Shown here: piece after piece, positions 21,917-30,447 of the stretch
How positions within the stretch are numbered: the first letter of the stretch is position 1
How the letters are laid out: each line of letters begins with the position of its first letter
Translations under genes and position numbers: made by a program
Notes under the pieces: model-generated
Databases searched by the model: none
What the model was told of the DNA's origin: nothing
The model's input: only the letters and a program-made list of their open reading frames with translations
Assembly: GCF_003945385.1 (NCBI RefSeq)
Contig: NZ_AP018920.1
Coordinates: forward strand, 6,758,001-6,822,000
Length of the DNA stretch: 64,000 nucleotides
Direction: 5' to 3'
Origin: Pseudonocardia autotrophica
Lineage (GTDB): Bacteria > Actinomycetota > Actinomycetes > Mycobacteriales > Pseudonocardiaceae

Positions 21917-23014
21917 TCAGCCGACGCGGCGCAGCCACGCCTGCGGCTCGGTCAGCTCGGCACGGGTCGGCAGCGTCCGTGGCGACTCCCAGACCCGGTT
22001 GAGGCCGTCCATCCCGACGGCGGCCTCGATCTCCCGGCAGAACGCCGCGCCGACCGCGTACTGCCGCATCTTCGCCTCGACACCCAGCAGGGTCCGCAGC
22101 AGCCGGTCGACGATCCCGCCGCCGCGGCGGCGCTCGGTGAACCGGCGGCGGATCACCGCGACGTCCGGCACGACGTCCGGGCCGACGGCGTCCATCACGT
22201 GATCGGCGTGCCCCTCCAGCAGGGTGGACAGTGCGAGCAGCCGGTCGAGCACCGCGCGCTGCTCGGGCCCCTGCAGCAGCTCGACCAACGCGAGCACGTC
22301 GCCCTTGGCGCCGTCCTCGCCGCGCAGCGAGCGGATCGCATCCGGCAGCCGGGTGAGCTTCGCGGTGTCCGGCTCCTGCAGCGAGAGCAGCTCGGTAACC
22401 AGACCGGCGAAGTGGTCGCGCAGCCAGGGCACCGCGGTGAACTGCAACCGGTGGGTGGCCTCGTGCAGGCAGACCCAGAGCCCGAACTGCTCGCCGTCGA
22501 CACCGAGCGTCTCGGTCGCGGCGTGCACGTTCGGGGCGACGACGATCAGCCGGCCGGCGCCGCCCGGGCCGCCGAACGGGTCGTACTGGCCGAGCACCCG
22601 GGCCCCGAGATAGGCGAGCAACGCACCGAGCTGCACACCGGAACCGGCCGCGGTGACGTTGCGCAGCGGCCACGGCGACGCGGGCAGCTGCGCGCCGGAG
22701 GTCAGCGCGTCCATCCCCTCGGTCGCGGCCCGGGCCCAGGACGGGCGGTCCAGCACGTCGGCCGGCAGCAGCGGCAGGCCCGCGCCGAGGCCGGTGACCT
22801 CCCGGACGTGCCCCTCGGCGCGCGCGGAGTCGACCCGGAGCCGCTCGACCAGCTCCCGTGCGGCCGCCGGGGTGGTGCGCGGGCCCGCGGGCATCAGCCG
22901 GGCCGCGGTGCTCGCGGCGAGCGACCAGTTGACGGGCAGGCCCCGCTCGACGCGCCGGTCCGACGCGGGGGCGGGAGCGGTCATCGTGGCCGGGCCGGTC
23001 GCGTCGGGCTGCAT
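21917..23014 (-). CDS. Zinc-dependent metalloprotease (zincin_2/DUF2342)
   Basis: About 365 aa with the zincin motif HEATH (residues 184-188 from this start) inside FGLWVCLHEATHRLQF and a downstream acidic metal ligand in LLEGHADHVMDAVG. It belongs to the actinobacterial zincin_2 family, always found between dacB and tilS in related genomes and sometimes labelled F420-biosynthesis associated. Its substrate is unknown; no signal peptide is evident. Start choices are GTG 23023, ATG 23014 or ATG 22984; none has a strong ribosome site. Confidence 0.88.
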   Translation of the reverse strand: MQPDATGPATMTAPAPASDRRVERGLPVNWSLAASTAARLMPAGPRTTPAAARELVERLRVDSARAEGHVREVTGLGAGLPLLPADVLDRPSWARAATEGMDALTSGAQLPASPWPLRNVTAAGSGVQLGALLAYLGARVLGQYDPFGGPGGAGRLIVVAPNVHAATETLGVDGEQFGLWVCLHEATHRLQFTAVPWLRDHFAGLVTELLSLQEPDTAKLTRLPDAIRSLRGEDGAKGDVLALVELLQGPEQRAVLDRLLALSTLLEGHADHVMDAVGPDVVPDVAVIRRRFTERRRGGGIVDRLLRTLLGVEAKMRQYAVGAAFCREIEAAVGMDGLNRVWESPRTLPTRAELTEPQAWLRRVG

Positions 23015-23068
23015 GGGCGCCACGCTACCCGCGACCGCGCGGCCGGTCGGTCCGGCGAGCGACCGGCG

Positions 23069-24478
23069 TCAGCCCCGGCAGCCGCAGCGGCTCAGCGTGG
23101 CGGCGACCCGGTCCAGTGCCGGACGGGCGTCGGCGGGCGAGGTGCCGTTGGACAGCAGCGCGAAGACCAGCAGCCGGCCGTCGACGTCGGTGACCACACC
23201 GGCGAGGCTGGACGCGCCGCTGAGCGTGCCGGTCTTGGCCCGCACCACACCCCGCCCGGCGATCGACGGGCCGTCGGTGAACCGCTGGGTCAGCGTGCCC
23301 GCGCCACCGGCCACCGGCAGCCCGGTCAGGATCGGCCGGAGGAACTGCACGTCGGCCGGGCTGTCGGACTGGGCAGCGGCCGAGGCCAGCACCGCGCCGA
23401 GCAGCCGGGCCGGGACCCGGTTCTCCCGGGACAGGCCGCTGCCGTCGGCGGCCCGCAGGCCGGTCACATCGTAGCCGGCCTGCACCAGGGCCTCGGTGAC
23501 CGCGCGCGAGCCACCGTCGAACGTCGCCTCGGTGTCCCGGACGATCGCGACCTGGCGGGCCAGCGCCTCCGCCGTGACGTTGTCCGACGCCGTGAGCATG
23601 TACTCGACGAGGCTCGCGATCGGCGGGGAGGAGACGCTGCCCAGCACCGGTGCGTTCGGAGCGGCGGTGCCCTCCCGGACCTCGGCGGCGCCGAGCGCGC
23701 TCGCCAGCGCCTGCCCGGCCGCGCGGGCCGGGTCGGCCGAGCGGGGGCCGTCCTGCTCCTGCGGGTCGGTGCGGCCGCCGTCGAGCATCAGCGGCGACAT
23801 CGGCGCGACGTAACCGTCGCTGACGTCGTTCGGGCCCCAGCCGGGCGAGAGCGACGGCCCGCTCCACTGCGAGGTGTCGACGTAGACGGTGTTCACCGGC
23901 ACCTGGACCGCCTCCCGCACCTCGGCGGCGAGGTCGTCGATCCGGGACGGATCGGGATAGAGCCCGTTCTGCCCGGCCGGGAGCGCGGTCAGGGTCGGGT
24001 CGCCGCTGCCGATCAGCACCACCGAGTCCGGGTCCGGGCCGGGGACGACCCGGGTGGCGAGCCGGTCGGTCGGGTTCATCGACAGCAGCGCCGCGGCCGC
24101 GGTGAGCAGCTTCGTGGTGGAGCCGGGGACCATCGCCTTCCCGCCGTCGCGCTCCCACAGCGGCTCGACCCCGCGGGGCGCCGATGAGTCGATGACGACG
24201 CCGGTGACGTCGCCCAGTGCCGGCGATTCCAGCTGGTCGGCCAACGCCTGGGTGATGCCGGCCGCGGTCGGCACCGGTGCGGTCGGGGTCAGCGGGCGCA
24301 GTGCCGGCATCGGGACCGGCGGGTACGCGGCCGCCGTCTCCCCGAGCCCGAGCCGGTCACGGGTCTCCGGACCGGCCAGTGCGACCGCGCCGAACAGCGA
24401 GGCGAGTGCCATCACGGCAACCGCGATGACGGCGACCCGCCGGGTGTTGCGGTCCGGCCGGCGATGCCTGCGTCCCAC
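23069..24478 (-). CDS. dacB: D-alanyl-D-alanine carboxypeptidase/endopeptidase (PBP4 type)
   Basis: Peptidoglycan-trimming S13 enzyme outside the membrane. The 469-aa protein has a basic N-terminus and one hydrophobic segment (about 14-36) acting as signal or anchor. The three active-site motifs are present: SxxK at Ser120-Lys123 (PGSTTK), SDN at 298-300, KTG at 415-417. The C-terminus ends in CGC, possibly a disulfide. It is divergent from ppa and upstream of the zincin-tilS-hpt genes. Confidence 0.94.
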   Translation of the reverse strand: MGRRHRRPDRNTRRVAVIAVAVMALASLFGAVALAGPETRDRLGLGETAAAYPPVPMPALRPLTPTAPVPTAAGITQALADQLESPALGDVTGVVIDSSAPRGVEPLWERDGGKAMVPGSTTKLLTAAAALLSMNPTDRLATRVVPGPDPDSVVLIGSGDPTLTALPAGQNGLYPDPSRIDDLAAEVREAVQVPVNTVYVDTSQWSGPSLSPGWGPNDVSDGYVAPMSPLMLDGGRTDPQEQDGPRSADPARAAGQALASALGAAEVREGTAAPNAPVLGSVSSPPIASLVEYMLTASDNVTAEALARQVAIVRDTEATFDGGSRAVTEALVQAGYDVTGLRAADGSGLSRENRVPARLLGAVLASAAAQSDSPADVQFLRPILTGLPVAGGAGTLTQRFTDGPSIAGRGVVRAKTGTLSGASSLAGVVTDVDGRLLVFALLSNGTSPADARPALDRVAATLSRCGCRG

Positions 24479-24571
24479 TCCGCCTCCTGCTCGTGACGTC
24501 CGGTTCCGGGCCCCCGGAACCGGCCGACCTGCCCGGCGGATGGTGCGACACCCGCCACATCCTCACCGGTT

Positions 24572-24602
24572 GGGGGTCACCGGCCTGACGCCGGGGACCC
24601 CC
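24572..24602. other. Hairpin in the dacB/ppa divergent region
   Basis: GGGGGTC (24572-24578) pairs with GACCCCC (24596-24602). After one A/G mismatch, CCGGC (24580-24584) pairs with GCCGG (24590-24594) around a CTGAC loop. It lies 105 bases before ppa and 94 bases before dacB. A hairpin of this strength between divergent genes cannot be a simple terminator for either. Confidence 0.55.
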
Positions 24603-24706
24603 GGTCCCTCACACTAGGGGGCAGCACAGACACCGCCGGAGTGGGCGGGCCACCCGGTCCGCCCGGCCCCGGCGCGACCGTGACCCTCTTCAAGGAGCAA
24701 CGAATC

Positions 24707-25195
24707 GTGGACTTCGACGTCACCATCGAAATCCCCAAGGGTGGCCGCAACAAGTACGAGGTCGATCACGAGACCGGCCGGATCCGGCTGGACCGGACCC
24801 TCTTCACCGCCACCCAGTACCCGGCCGACTACGGGTTCATCGACGACACGCTGGGCGAGGACGGCGACCCGCTGGACGCGCTCGTGCTGGTCCAGGAGCC
24901 GACGTTCCCGGGTTGCGTGATCCGCGCCAGGACGATCGGGATGTTCCGGATGAAGGACGAGGCCGGCGGCGACGACAAGGTCCTCTGCGTCCCGGCCAGC
25001 GACCCGCGCCAGGAGCACCTGCGCGACATCCACCACCTGGCCGAGTTCGACCGGGCGGAGATCCAGCACTTCTTCGAGATCTACAAGACGCTGGAGCCGG
25101 GCAAGAGCGTCGAGGGCGCCACCTGGGTCGGTCGCGCCGACGCCGAGCGCGAGATCAAGGCGTCCTACGAGCGGGCCAAGCAGGCGGGCCACTGA
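24707..25195 (+). CDS. ppa: Inorganic pyrophosphatase (family I)
   Basis: Hydrolyses pyrophosphate and drives biosynthetic reactions. The 162-aa soluble enzyme shows [38 protein letters not shown] (the metal-binding D-x-D-P-x-D signature) and [10 protein letters not shown]. The start is GTG 24707 with AAGGAG ten bases upstream; the in-frame extension to 24641 is Pro/Gly-rich and lacks family similarity. Confidence 0.97.
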   Translation: MDFDVTIEIPKGGRNKYEVDHETGRIRLDRTLFTATQYPADYGFIDDTLGEDGDPLDALVLVQEPTFPGCVIRARTIGMFRMKDEAGGDDKVLCVPASDPRQEHLRDIHHLAEFDRAEIQHFFEIYKTLEPGKSVEGATWVGRADAEREIKASYERAKQAGH

Positions 25196-25203
25196 GGCAC
25201 GCT

Positions 25204-25230
25204 CCCGGGGCGGCCGCCGGCCGCCCCGGG
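25204..25230. terminator. Bidirectional terminator ppa / thiolase
   Basis: The 12-bp perfect stem CCCGGGGCGGCC (25204-25215) / GGCCGCCCCGGG (25219-25230) with a 3-nt loop lies between the convergent ppa and thiolase genes. Confidence 0.8.
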
Positions 25231-25238
25231 GACACGTC

Positions 25239-26450
25239 TCAGACCTTCTCGAAGACCGCGGCCAGGCCCTGCCCGCCGCCGATACACATCGTCTCCAGCC
25301 CGTAGCGGGCGTCCCGGCGCTGCATCTCCCGCGCCAGGGTGGCCAGGATCCGGCCGCCGGTCGCACCGACCGGGTGCCCCAGCGAGATCCCCGAGCCGTT
25401 CACGTTGGTCCGCTCGAAGTCGGACTCGGTGAACTTCCACTCCCGGGTGCAGGCCAGCACCTGCGCCGCGAAGGCCTCGTTCAGCTCGATCAGGTCGATG
25501 TCGGCCAGGCCCAGACCGGCCGCGTCGAGCGCCTTCGCCGTCGCCGGCACCGGCCCGATCCCCATCGTCGCGGGCGGCACCCCGCCCAGGCCCCAGGACA
25601 CCACCCGCACCAGCGGCCGCAGGCCCAGCTCGGCCGCCTTCTCCGGGCTGGTCACCACGCAGATCGACGCGCCGTCGTTCTGGCCGGAGGCGTTGCCTGC
25701 GGTCACCGTCGCCGCCGGGTCGTCGCGGCCCAGGATCGGGCGCAGCTTCGCCAGCGTCTCCACCGAGGAGTCCGGCCGGATGTGCTCGTCGGCCTCGACC
25801 ACGGTGTCGGCCTTGCGCCCCGGCACCGTCACCGGAACGATCTCGTCGGCGAACCGGCCGGCGGCCTGTGCCGCCGCCGCCCGCCGGTGCGACCGCACCG
25901 CGAACTCGTCCTGCTCCTCGCGGGCGATCGCGTACTCCCGGCGCAGGTTCTCCGCGGTCTCCAGCATCCCGCCGGGCACCGGGTGGTTCTTCCCGCCCGC
26001 GGTCACCCGGCCCCGTGCCAGCGAGTCGTTCAGCAGCACACCCGGGCCACCCTTGACCCCCCAGCGCATCCCGGTCGAGTAGAACGACGCCCCGGACATC
26101 GACTCCGCGCCACCGGCCAGTAGAACCTCCGCCGCGCCGGTCTGCACCTGCATCGCGGCGTAGAGCACGGCCTGCAGGCCCGATCCGCACCGGCGGTCGA
26201 TCTGGATGCCGCCCGCGGTCACCGGCAGGCCGGCGTCCAGTGCCGCGACCCGGCCGATCGCCGGCGCGTCCATCGTCGGGTAGCAGTGCCCCAGCACCAC
26301 GTCGTCCACCGCGGACGGGTCCAGCCCGGTCCGCTCGATCAATGCCCCGATCACGGTCGAGGCCAGTGTGTGCGCCGGCACGTCGCGCAGCGACCCGCCG
26401 AACCCGCCCACCGGGGTCCGCAACGGCTCGCAGATCACCGCATCACGCAT
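25239..26450 (-). CDS. Acetyl-CoA C-acetyltransferase (thiolase)
   Basis: A 403-aa thiolase that makes or cleaves 3-ketoacyl-CoA. The nucleophile Cys88 is in RRCGSGLQAV, His359 in SGISLGHPVGATG, and the second Cys389 in MCIGGGQG; NEAFAAQ is also present. It follows a MaoC-type hydratase by 12 bp on the same strand, so the pair may serve beta-oxidation or polyester-like/branched-chain metabolism. Chain-length preference cannot be read from sequence. Confidence 0.94.
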   Translation of the reverse strand: MRDAVICEPLRTPVGGFGGSLRDVPAHTLASTVIGALIERTGLDPSAVDDVVLGHCYPTMDAPAIGRVAALDAGLPVTAGGIQIDRRCGSGLQAVLYAAMQVQTGAAEVLLAGGAESMSGASFYSTGMRWGVKGGPGVLLNDSLARGRVTAGGKNHPVPGGMLETAENLRREYAIAREEQDEFAVRSHRRAAAAQAAGRFADEIVPVTVPGRKADTVVEADEHIRPDSSVETLAKLRPILGRDDPAATVTAGNASGQNDGASICVVTSPEKAAELGLRPLVRVVSWGLGGVPPATMGIGPVPATAKALDAAGLGLADIDLIELNEAFAAQVLACTREWKFTESDFERTNVNGSGISLGHPVGATGGRILATLAREMQRRDARYGLETMCIGGGQGLAAVFEKV

Positions 26451-26462
26451 GAACTCGCCTCC

Positions 26463-26915
26463 TCAGACGTACTGGCGGGTCAGCCACTCGGCGACCAGTG
26501 CGGGCTTCTCGGAGCCCTCGATCTCGATCGTCACACCGGTCGTGAGCTGCACGCCGCCGCTGACGTCGGCGATGTCGACCAGCTCGACCTTCGCCCGGAC
26601 CCGGCTGCCGACCGGCACCGGGGCGGTGAACCGGACCTTGTTGAGGCCGTAGTTGACCCCCATCTTCACCCCGTCGATCCGGTAGACCTCCTGCAGCAGC
26701 TTGGGCAGCAGCGACAGCGTGAGGAAGCCGTGCGCGATGGTGCCGCCGAACGGACCGTCGGCGGCCTTCTCGGCGTCGATGTGGATCCACTGGTGGTCCT
26801 CCGTCGCGTCGGCGAACCCGTTGATCCGCTCCTGCTCGACGGCGAACCACTCGGAGGTACCGATCTCGGTCCCCTTCGCCGCCCGCAGCTCGTCGACCCC
26901 GTCGAAGACGCGCAT
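26463..26915 (-). CDS. MaoC-family (R)-enoyl-CoA hydratase
   Basis: A 150-aa single hot-dog-fold hydratase. The catalytic signature is clear: Asp and His in ADATEDHQWIHID, with GGTIAHGFLTLSL following. ATG 26915 (MRVFDGVDELRAAKG) has GGGAG about eight bases upstream and matches family length better than the longer frame from 26960. It is first in an apparent two-gene unit with the thiolase. Confidence 0.9.
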   Translation of the reverse strand: MRVFDGVDELRAAKGTEIGTSEWFAVEQERINGFADATEDHQWIHIDAEKAADGPFGGTIAHGFLTLSLLPKLLQEVYRIDGVKMGVNYGLNKVRFTAPVPVGSRVRAKVELVDIADVSGGVQLTTGVTIEIEGSEKPALVAEWLTRQYV

Positions 26916-27109
26916 CCGCCCACTCCCCTTCACTCCGGCACACCCGCCGGTGCCGATCACAGTTCTCTACCGCACCAGGGGTACCCGGAGTCGGTGAAGG
27001 TCACCAAACCCACACGCCCCGTCCCGCGGGATCGACCCACCTTGGCTATCGTCGGCGCGCGTAGGACGGCCTGCAGCCCGACGGGCCCGAACGTGGAGCG
27101 CCGACCCCG

Positions 27110-27139
27110 ATGAACACGACCGAACGCGACCGCCGATGA
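27110..27139 (+). other. Possible 9-codon leader ORF coupled to the anti-sigma gene
   Basis: ATG at 27110 opens MNTTERDRR and ends at a TGA that overlaps the ATG of the next gene (ATGA at 27136-27139). GGAG at 27094-27097 precedes it, whereas the main start has no Shine-Dalgarno of its own. It may be chance, or a device for translational coupling. Confidence 0.3.
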
Positions 27140-28077
27140 GCTCGCCCGCCATCCTCGTGCACCGGGCTGTGCCGTACCGGGACCCCGAGCACCAGGCCGA
27201 GATCCTCACCGGGCCGGTCACCGCAGCGTTGGAACGCGGACGCCGGGCGATCGTCGTGGTCGATCGCCGGTGCCGATCGGAGCTGGAGCGGGCGCTCGGC
27301 GGCGAGGCCGGGGTGCGGTACGTACAGCCGGAGGAACTGCATTCGGCGCCGCCGTTCACCGTCGCGGGCCGCTGGAGCCGCACCGTGCGGGACGCGATCG
27401 CCGGTGGCGCGACGGGCGTCTGCGCGGTCGCCCAGTCGGTCGCGCTGCCCGGCATCGACTCGTCGTACTGGACCCGGCTCGATCTCGCGATCGGCTACGC
27501 GATGCGGGCGCTGCCGGTCGAGATGCTGTGCTGCTTCGCCGACCGGGACGGTGCCCGCGAGCAGGCCGGTGCGCTGCACGACGAGTTCCTCGTCGACGGT
27601 GCCGCCGTGCCCAGCACACACCGCCGCGACGATCACGAGCTGCTGCAGGAGAACCCGCAGCGACCACCGGCCGAGCTGGGGGTGCCGCTGTTCGTCGACG
27701 CCGTCGAGCTGCACCGGCTGTCCGAGATGCGCCGGACCGTGCACCGCCACGGAGTGCTGTCCGGGCTCGGCCCGGCCCGCGTCGAGGACCTGGTCCTCGC
27801 GGTGAACGAGCTGGTCAGCAACGGCATCGAGCACGGATCCGGGGCGCCGGTGCTGCGGATGTGGCGGACCCCGGGCGGCCTGGTCGCGGAGATGACCGAC
27901 ACCGTTCCCGGGCGGCTGGCCTTCCCCGGCCTGGCCGCCCCGTCACCGGCGGGCGAGCGCGGTCGCGGGCTGTGGCTGGCCTCGGAGCTGGCCGACGTGC
28001 TGCAGGTGTGGACCGCCGACGACGACCCGGGGCAGGTGCAGGGCACCGTCGTACGGGTCGTGATGAACCCGCCGTGA
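27136..28077 (+). CDS. MEDS-HATPase anti-sigma regulatory protein (RsbA-like)
   Basis: A 313-aa cytoplasmic regulator. The N-terminal MEDS-type sensor (about 5-165, beginning HRAVPYRDPEHQAEIL) is thought to bind small ligands. The C-terminal GHKL ATPase (about 185-313) has an N-box NELVSNGIEHG and GRGLWLASELAD. The same combination occurs in RsbA-like serine kinases that control stress sigma factors. No sigma factor or anti-anti-sigma gene adjoins it. It is divergent from maoC; the 220-bp gap before it shows no other gene. Confidence 0.82.
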   Translation: MSSPAILVHRAVPYRDPEHQAEILTGPVTAALERGRRAIVVVDRRCRSELERALGGEAGVRYVQPEELHSAPPFTVAGRWSRTVRDAIAGGATGVCAVAQSVALPGIDSSYWTRLDLAIGYAMRALPVEMLCCFADRDGAREQAGALHDEFLVDGAAVPSTHRRDDHELLQENPQRPPAELGVPLFVDAVELHRLSEMRRTVHRHGVLSGLGPARVEDLVLAVNELVSNGIEHGSGAPVLRMWRTPGGLVAEMTDTVPGRLAFPGLAAPSPAGERGRGLWLASELADVLQVWTADDDPGQVQGTVVRVVMNPP

Positions 28078-28114
28078 CGGTGTGGCGCCGCCCGGGAGAT
28101 GACAGAGTGACCAG

Positions 28115-28945
28115 GTGACGCAGCCCGATCGCGCCGCCGACCCGGTGTCCCGCTTCCTCCGGATGGTGACCGGCCCGGAACCCTCGCTCGACGAGGGTGC
28201 CCTCGCCATCGCCGCCGGAGCCGCCGCCGACCCCGCGAGCGCCGCGGCGGCCGCCGTCCGGGCGCGCGCCCTCCTCGACGAGCTGGCCGACGGCGTCACC
28301 GGCCCGGAGTCGCTGCTGCACCGGTTGTTCACCGAGGCCGGGTTCACCCCGAACACCGAGGACTACCGCGACCCGCGCAACTCCTTCCTGCCCGACGTGC
28401 TGGACCGCCGTACCGGGATCCCGATCACGCTGTCGGTGGTGGCGATCGAGGTCGGTCGCCGGGCCGGGGTGGCGCTGGAGGGGGTCGGGATGCCGGGCCA
28501 CTTCCTCGTCCGGCTGCCCGGCACCCAGCGCTATCTCGACATGTTCGACCACGGGCGGCGGCTCGATCTCGCGGGTTGTGAGGCGCTGTACCGGGCCACC
28601 ACCGGCGCCGGGCCGGAGGTGCCGTTCGGGCCGGGCCTGCTCCCCCGCACCTCGACCCGCCAGATCCTGGCCCGGATGCTCGACAATCTGCGTGCGAACT
28701 ACTCCCGCACCAAGGACCACACGAACCTTGAGTGGGTGCTGCGGATGCGGCTGGGCCTGCGGCACCAGGGCCCCGAGCTGGTCCGCCAGCTCGGCGACGT
28801 GCTCGCCGCCCAGGCCAGGTGGGACGAGGCGGCCCGGCTGATGGAGTCCTGGGCCGACGGGCCCGGCCGCGGATCCCGCTCCGGGGCCGAGGTGCTCGAC
28901 GAGGTGCGGGTCGAGGCCCGCAGGCACCGGGCGCACCTGAACTGA
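28115..28945 (+). CDS. SirB1/transglutaminase-like protein
   Basis: A 276-aa protein of the SirB1 family: a transglutaminase-like core (NSFLPDVLDRRTGIPITLSVVAIEVGRR, GVGMPGHFLVR, then YLDMFDHGRRL) and a tetratricopeptide-like helical C-terminus (NLEWVLRMRLGLRH, LGDVLAAQARWDEAARLMES). Catalysis is unproven for the family. GTG start at 28115. It follows the anti-sigma gene by 37 bp on the same strand and converges on pfkA. Confidence 0.85.
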   Translation: MTQPDRAADPVSRFLRMVTGPEPSLDEGALAIAAGAAADPASAAAAAVRARALLDELADGVTGPESLLHRLFTEAGFTPNTEDYRDPRNSFLPDVLDRRTGIPITLSVVAIEVGRRAGVALEGVGMPGHFLVRLPGTQRYLDMFDHGRRLDLAGCEALYRATTGAGPEVPFGPGLLPRTSTRQILARMLDNLRANYSRTKDHTNLEWVLRMRLGLRHQGPELVRQLGDVLAAQARWDEAARLMESWADGPGRGSRSGAEVLDEVRVEARRHRAHLN

Positions 28946-28960
28946 GCGCCGGCCGGGCCC

Positions 28961-30337
28961 CTAGGAGTGCGGCGCCCTGGTCGGTGCGCCGGAGTCCTCC
29001 CCGAACCGCCACGGCTGCCCGGTGGACTCCAGGACGGCCATCCACAGGTCGCCGTGCGGGTCGACCTGGTTGCGCCGGCTCACCGCGAGCGTCATCGGGA
29101 TGTGCACGAACCGGCGGCGCACCCGGCCGACCACCATCGACGTCCGGCCGGACATCGCGGCGTGCACCGCGGCCTGCGCGAGCCGCACGGTGTACACACA
29201 GTCGTACGGGTTCGCCGGGACGCTGCGGATGAGGTAGCTGGGATCGACGTAGCGGACGGTGGTCTCGGTGCCGGTCTCGGTGAAGGAGTCGGCGATCCGC
29301 TCCTTGAGCCACGGCCCGACGTCGGCGAGCTTGGCGTTGCCGGAGGCGTCGGTGCGGCCGACCTGGGGCAGCATCTCCTGCCCGGCACCCTCCGCCACCA
29401 CCACGACGGCGTGCCCGCGCTGGGCGACCCGGCGCCGCAGGTGGTGCAGCAGGCCGGTCTCGCCGTCCAGCTCGAACGGGACCTCCGGGATCAGCACCGC
29501 GTCGGCGTCGGACCGGACGAGCGAGGCGTAGCAGGCGATGAAACCGGAGTGCCTGCCCATCAGCTTCACCAGGCCGACCCCGCCCGGGGTGGACTTGGCC
29601 TCCACCGTCACCGACCGGATGGCCTCGCTGGCCTGGGAGAACGCCGTCTGGAAGCCGAAGCTCTGGTCGATGAAGGGGATGTCGTTGTCGATCGTCTTCG
29701 GGATCCCGACGACGGCGATCCGCAGGCCCCGCTCGGACACCACCCTGGCGATCTCCATCGCGCCGCGCATGGTGCCGTCGCCGCCGATCACGAACAGCAC
29801 GTTGAGGTGCATCTGCTCGAGGCAGTCGACGATCTCCTCCGGGTCCTGCGGGCCACGCGAGGTGCCGAGGAAGGTGCCGCCGTCGACCGGGATGTCACGG
29901 ACCGACTCCGGGGACAGCTCGACGACGTCGTGGCCGTAGGAGGAGACGAAGCCGCGGTAGCCGTTGCGGAACCCGACGACCCGGCGGACGCCGTAGTGGT
30001 AGGTCAGCGTGCGCACCAGGCCGGCGATGACGTCGTTGAGCCCGGGGCACAGCCCGCCGCAGGTGACGATCCCGGCCCGGGTCTTGGACGGGTCGAAGTA
30101 GATCTGGCGGCGCGGGCCGCACGGCTCCAGGCCGGGCAGCTCCTCGACGTCGACCCCGCGCGACTTGAGCCCGGCCGCGGTGTCGTCGAGCAACACCCGG
30201 TCGCCGGCGTCGACGTAGTGCTCGGTGGTGCGGCGGGCATCCAGCAGCGGGGCCAGCGGCGAGGTGATCCGGGCGGGGCCCAGCGTGTCGATCGCCAGGT
30301 CGTCCGGCGTGATGCTGCTGTACTCCCAGGTCGTCAC
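28961..30337 (-). CDS. pfkA: 6-phosphofructokinase (long, plant-like clade)
   Basis: Phosphorylates fructose-6-phosphate. At 458 aa it exceeds the classic ~320-340-aa bacterial enzyme because of an N-terminal extension of about 100 residues. The donor site reads GGDGTM (Gly where PPi-dependent enzymes have Asp), while the transition-state motif is PKTIDND (Lys where ATP enzymes such as E. coli have Gly). This mixture is that of plant-type ATP-PFKs. GTG 30337 follows GGAGGAGG closely; the upstream frame to 30415 is unlikely. It is divergent from surE. Confidence 0.9.
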   Translation of the reverse strand: MTTWEYSSITPDDLAIDTLGPARITSPLAPLLDARRTTEHYVDAGDRVLLDDTAAGLKSRGVDVEELPGLEPCGPRRQIYFDPSKTRAGIVTCGGLCPGLNDVIAGLVRTLTYHYGVRRVVGFRNGYRGFVSSYGHDVVELSPESVRDIPVDGGTFLGTSRGPQDPEEIVDCLEQMHLNVLFVIGGDGTMRGAMEIARVVSERGLRIAVVGIPKTIDNDIPFIDQSFGFQTAFSQASEAIRSVTVEAKSTPGGVGLVKLMGRHSGFIACYASLVRSDADAVLIPEVPFELDGETGLLHHLRRRVAQRGHAVVVVAEGAGQEMLPQVGRTDASGNAKLADVGPWLKERIADSFTETGTETTVRYVDPSYLIRSVPANPYDCVYTVRLAQAAVHAAMSGRTSMVVGRVRRRFVHIPMTLAVSRRNQVDPHGDLWMAVLESTGQPWRFGEDSGAPTRAPHS

Positions 30338-30447
30338 GCGGTCCTCCTCCGGATGCCGGGTGGATCGATGCAGTCCGTCCGCAGACCGCTCCGGTGTCCG
30401 ATCATGCTGCACCACCGGTCCCGGTGTCAGGCCGGGCCGCGCCTAGT

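Noticed and set aside
21923..22673. Alternative minus-strand frame inside the zincin gene
   Set aside because: It lacks any domain and overlaps the frame with the HEATH zinc motif.
28945..28991. Possible terminator between the SirB1-like gene and pfkA
   Set aside because: GCGCCG/CGGCGC complementarity exists but is only 6 bp with a long loop inside pfkA coding sequence; not convincing.
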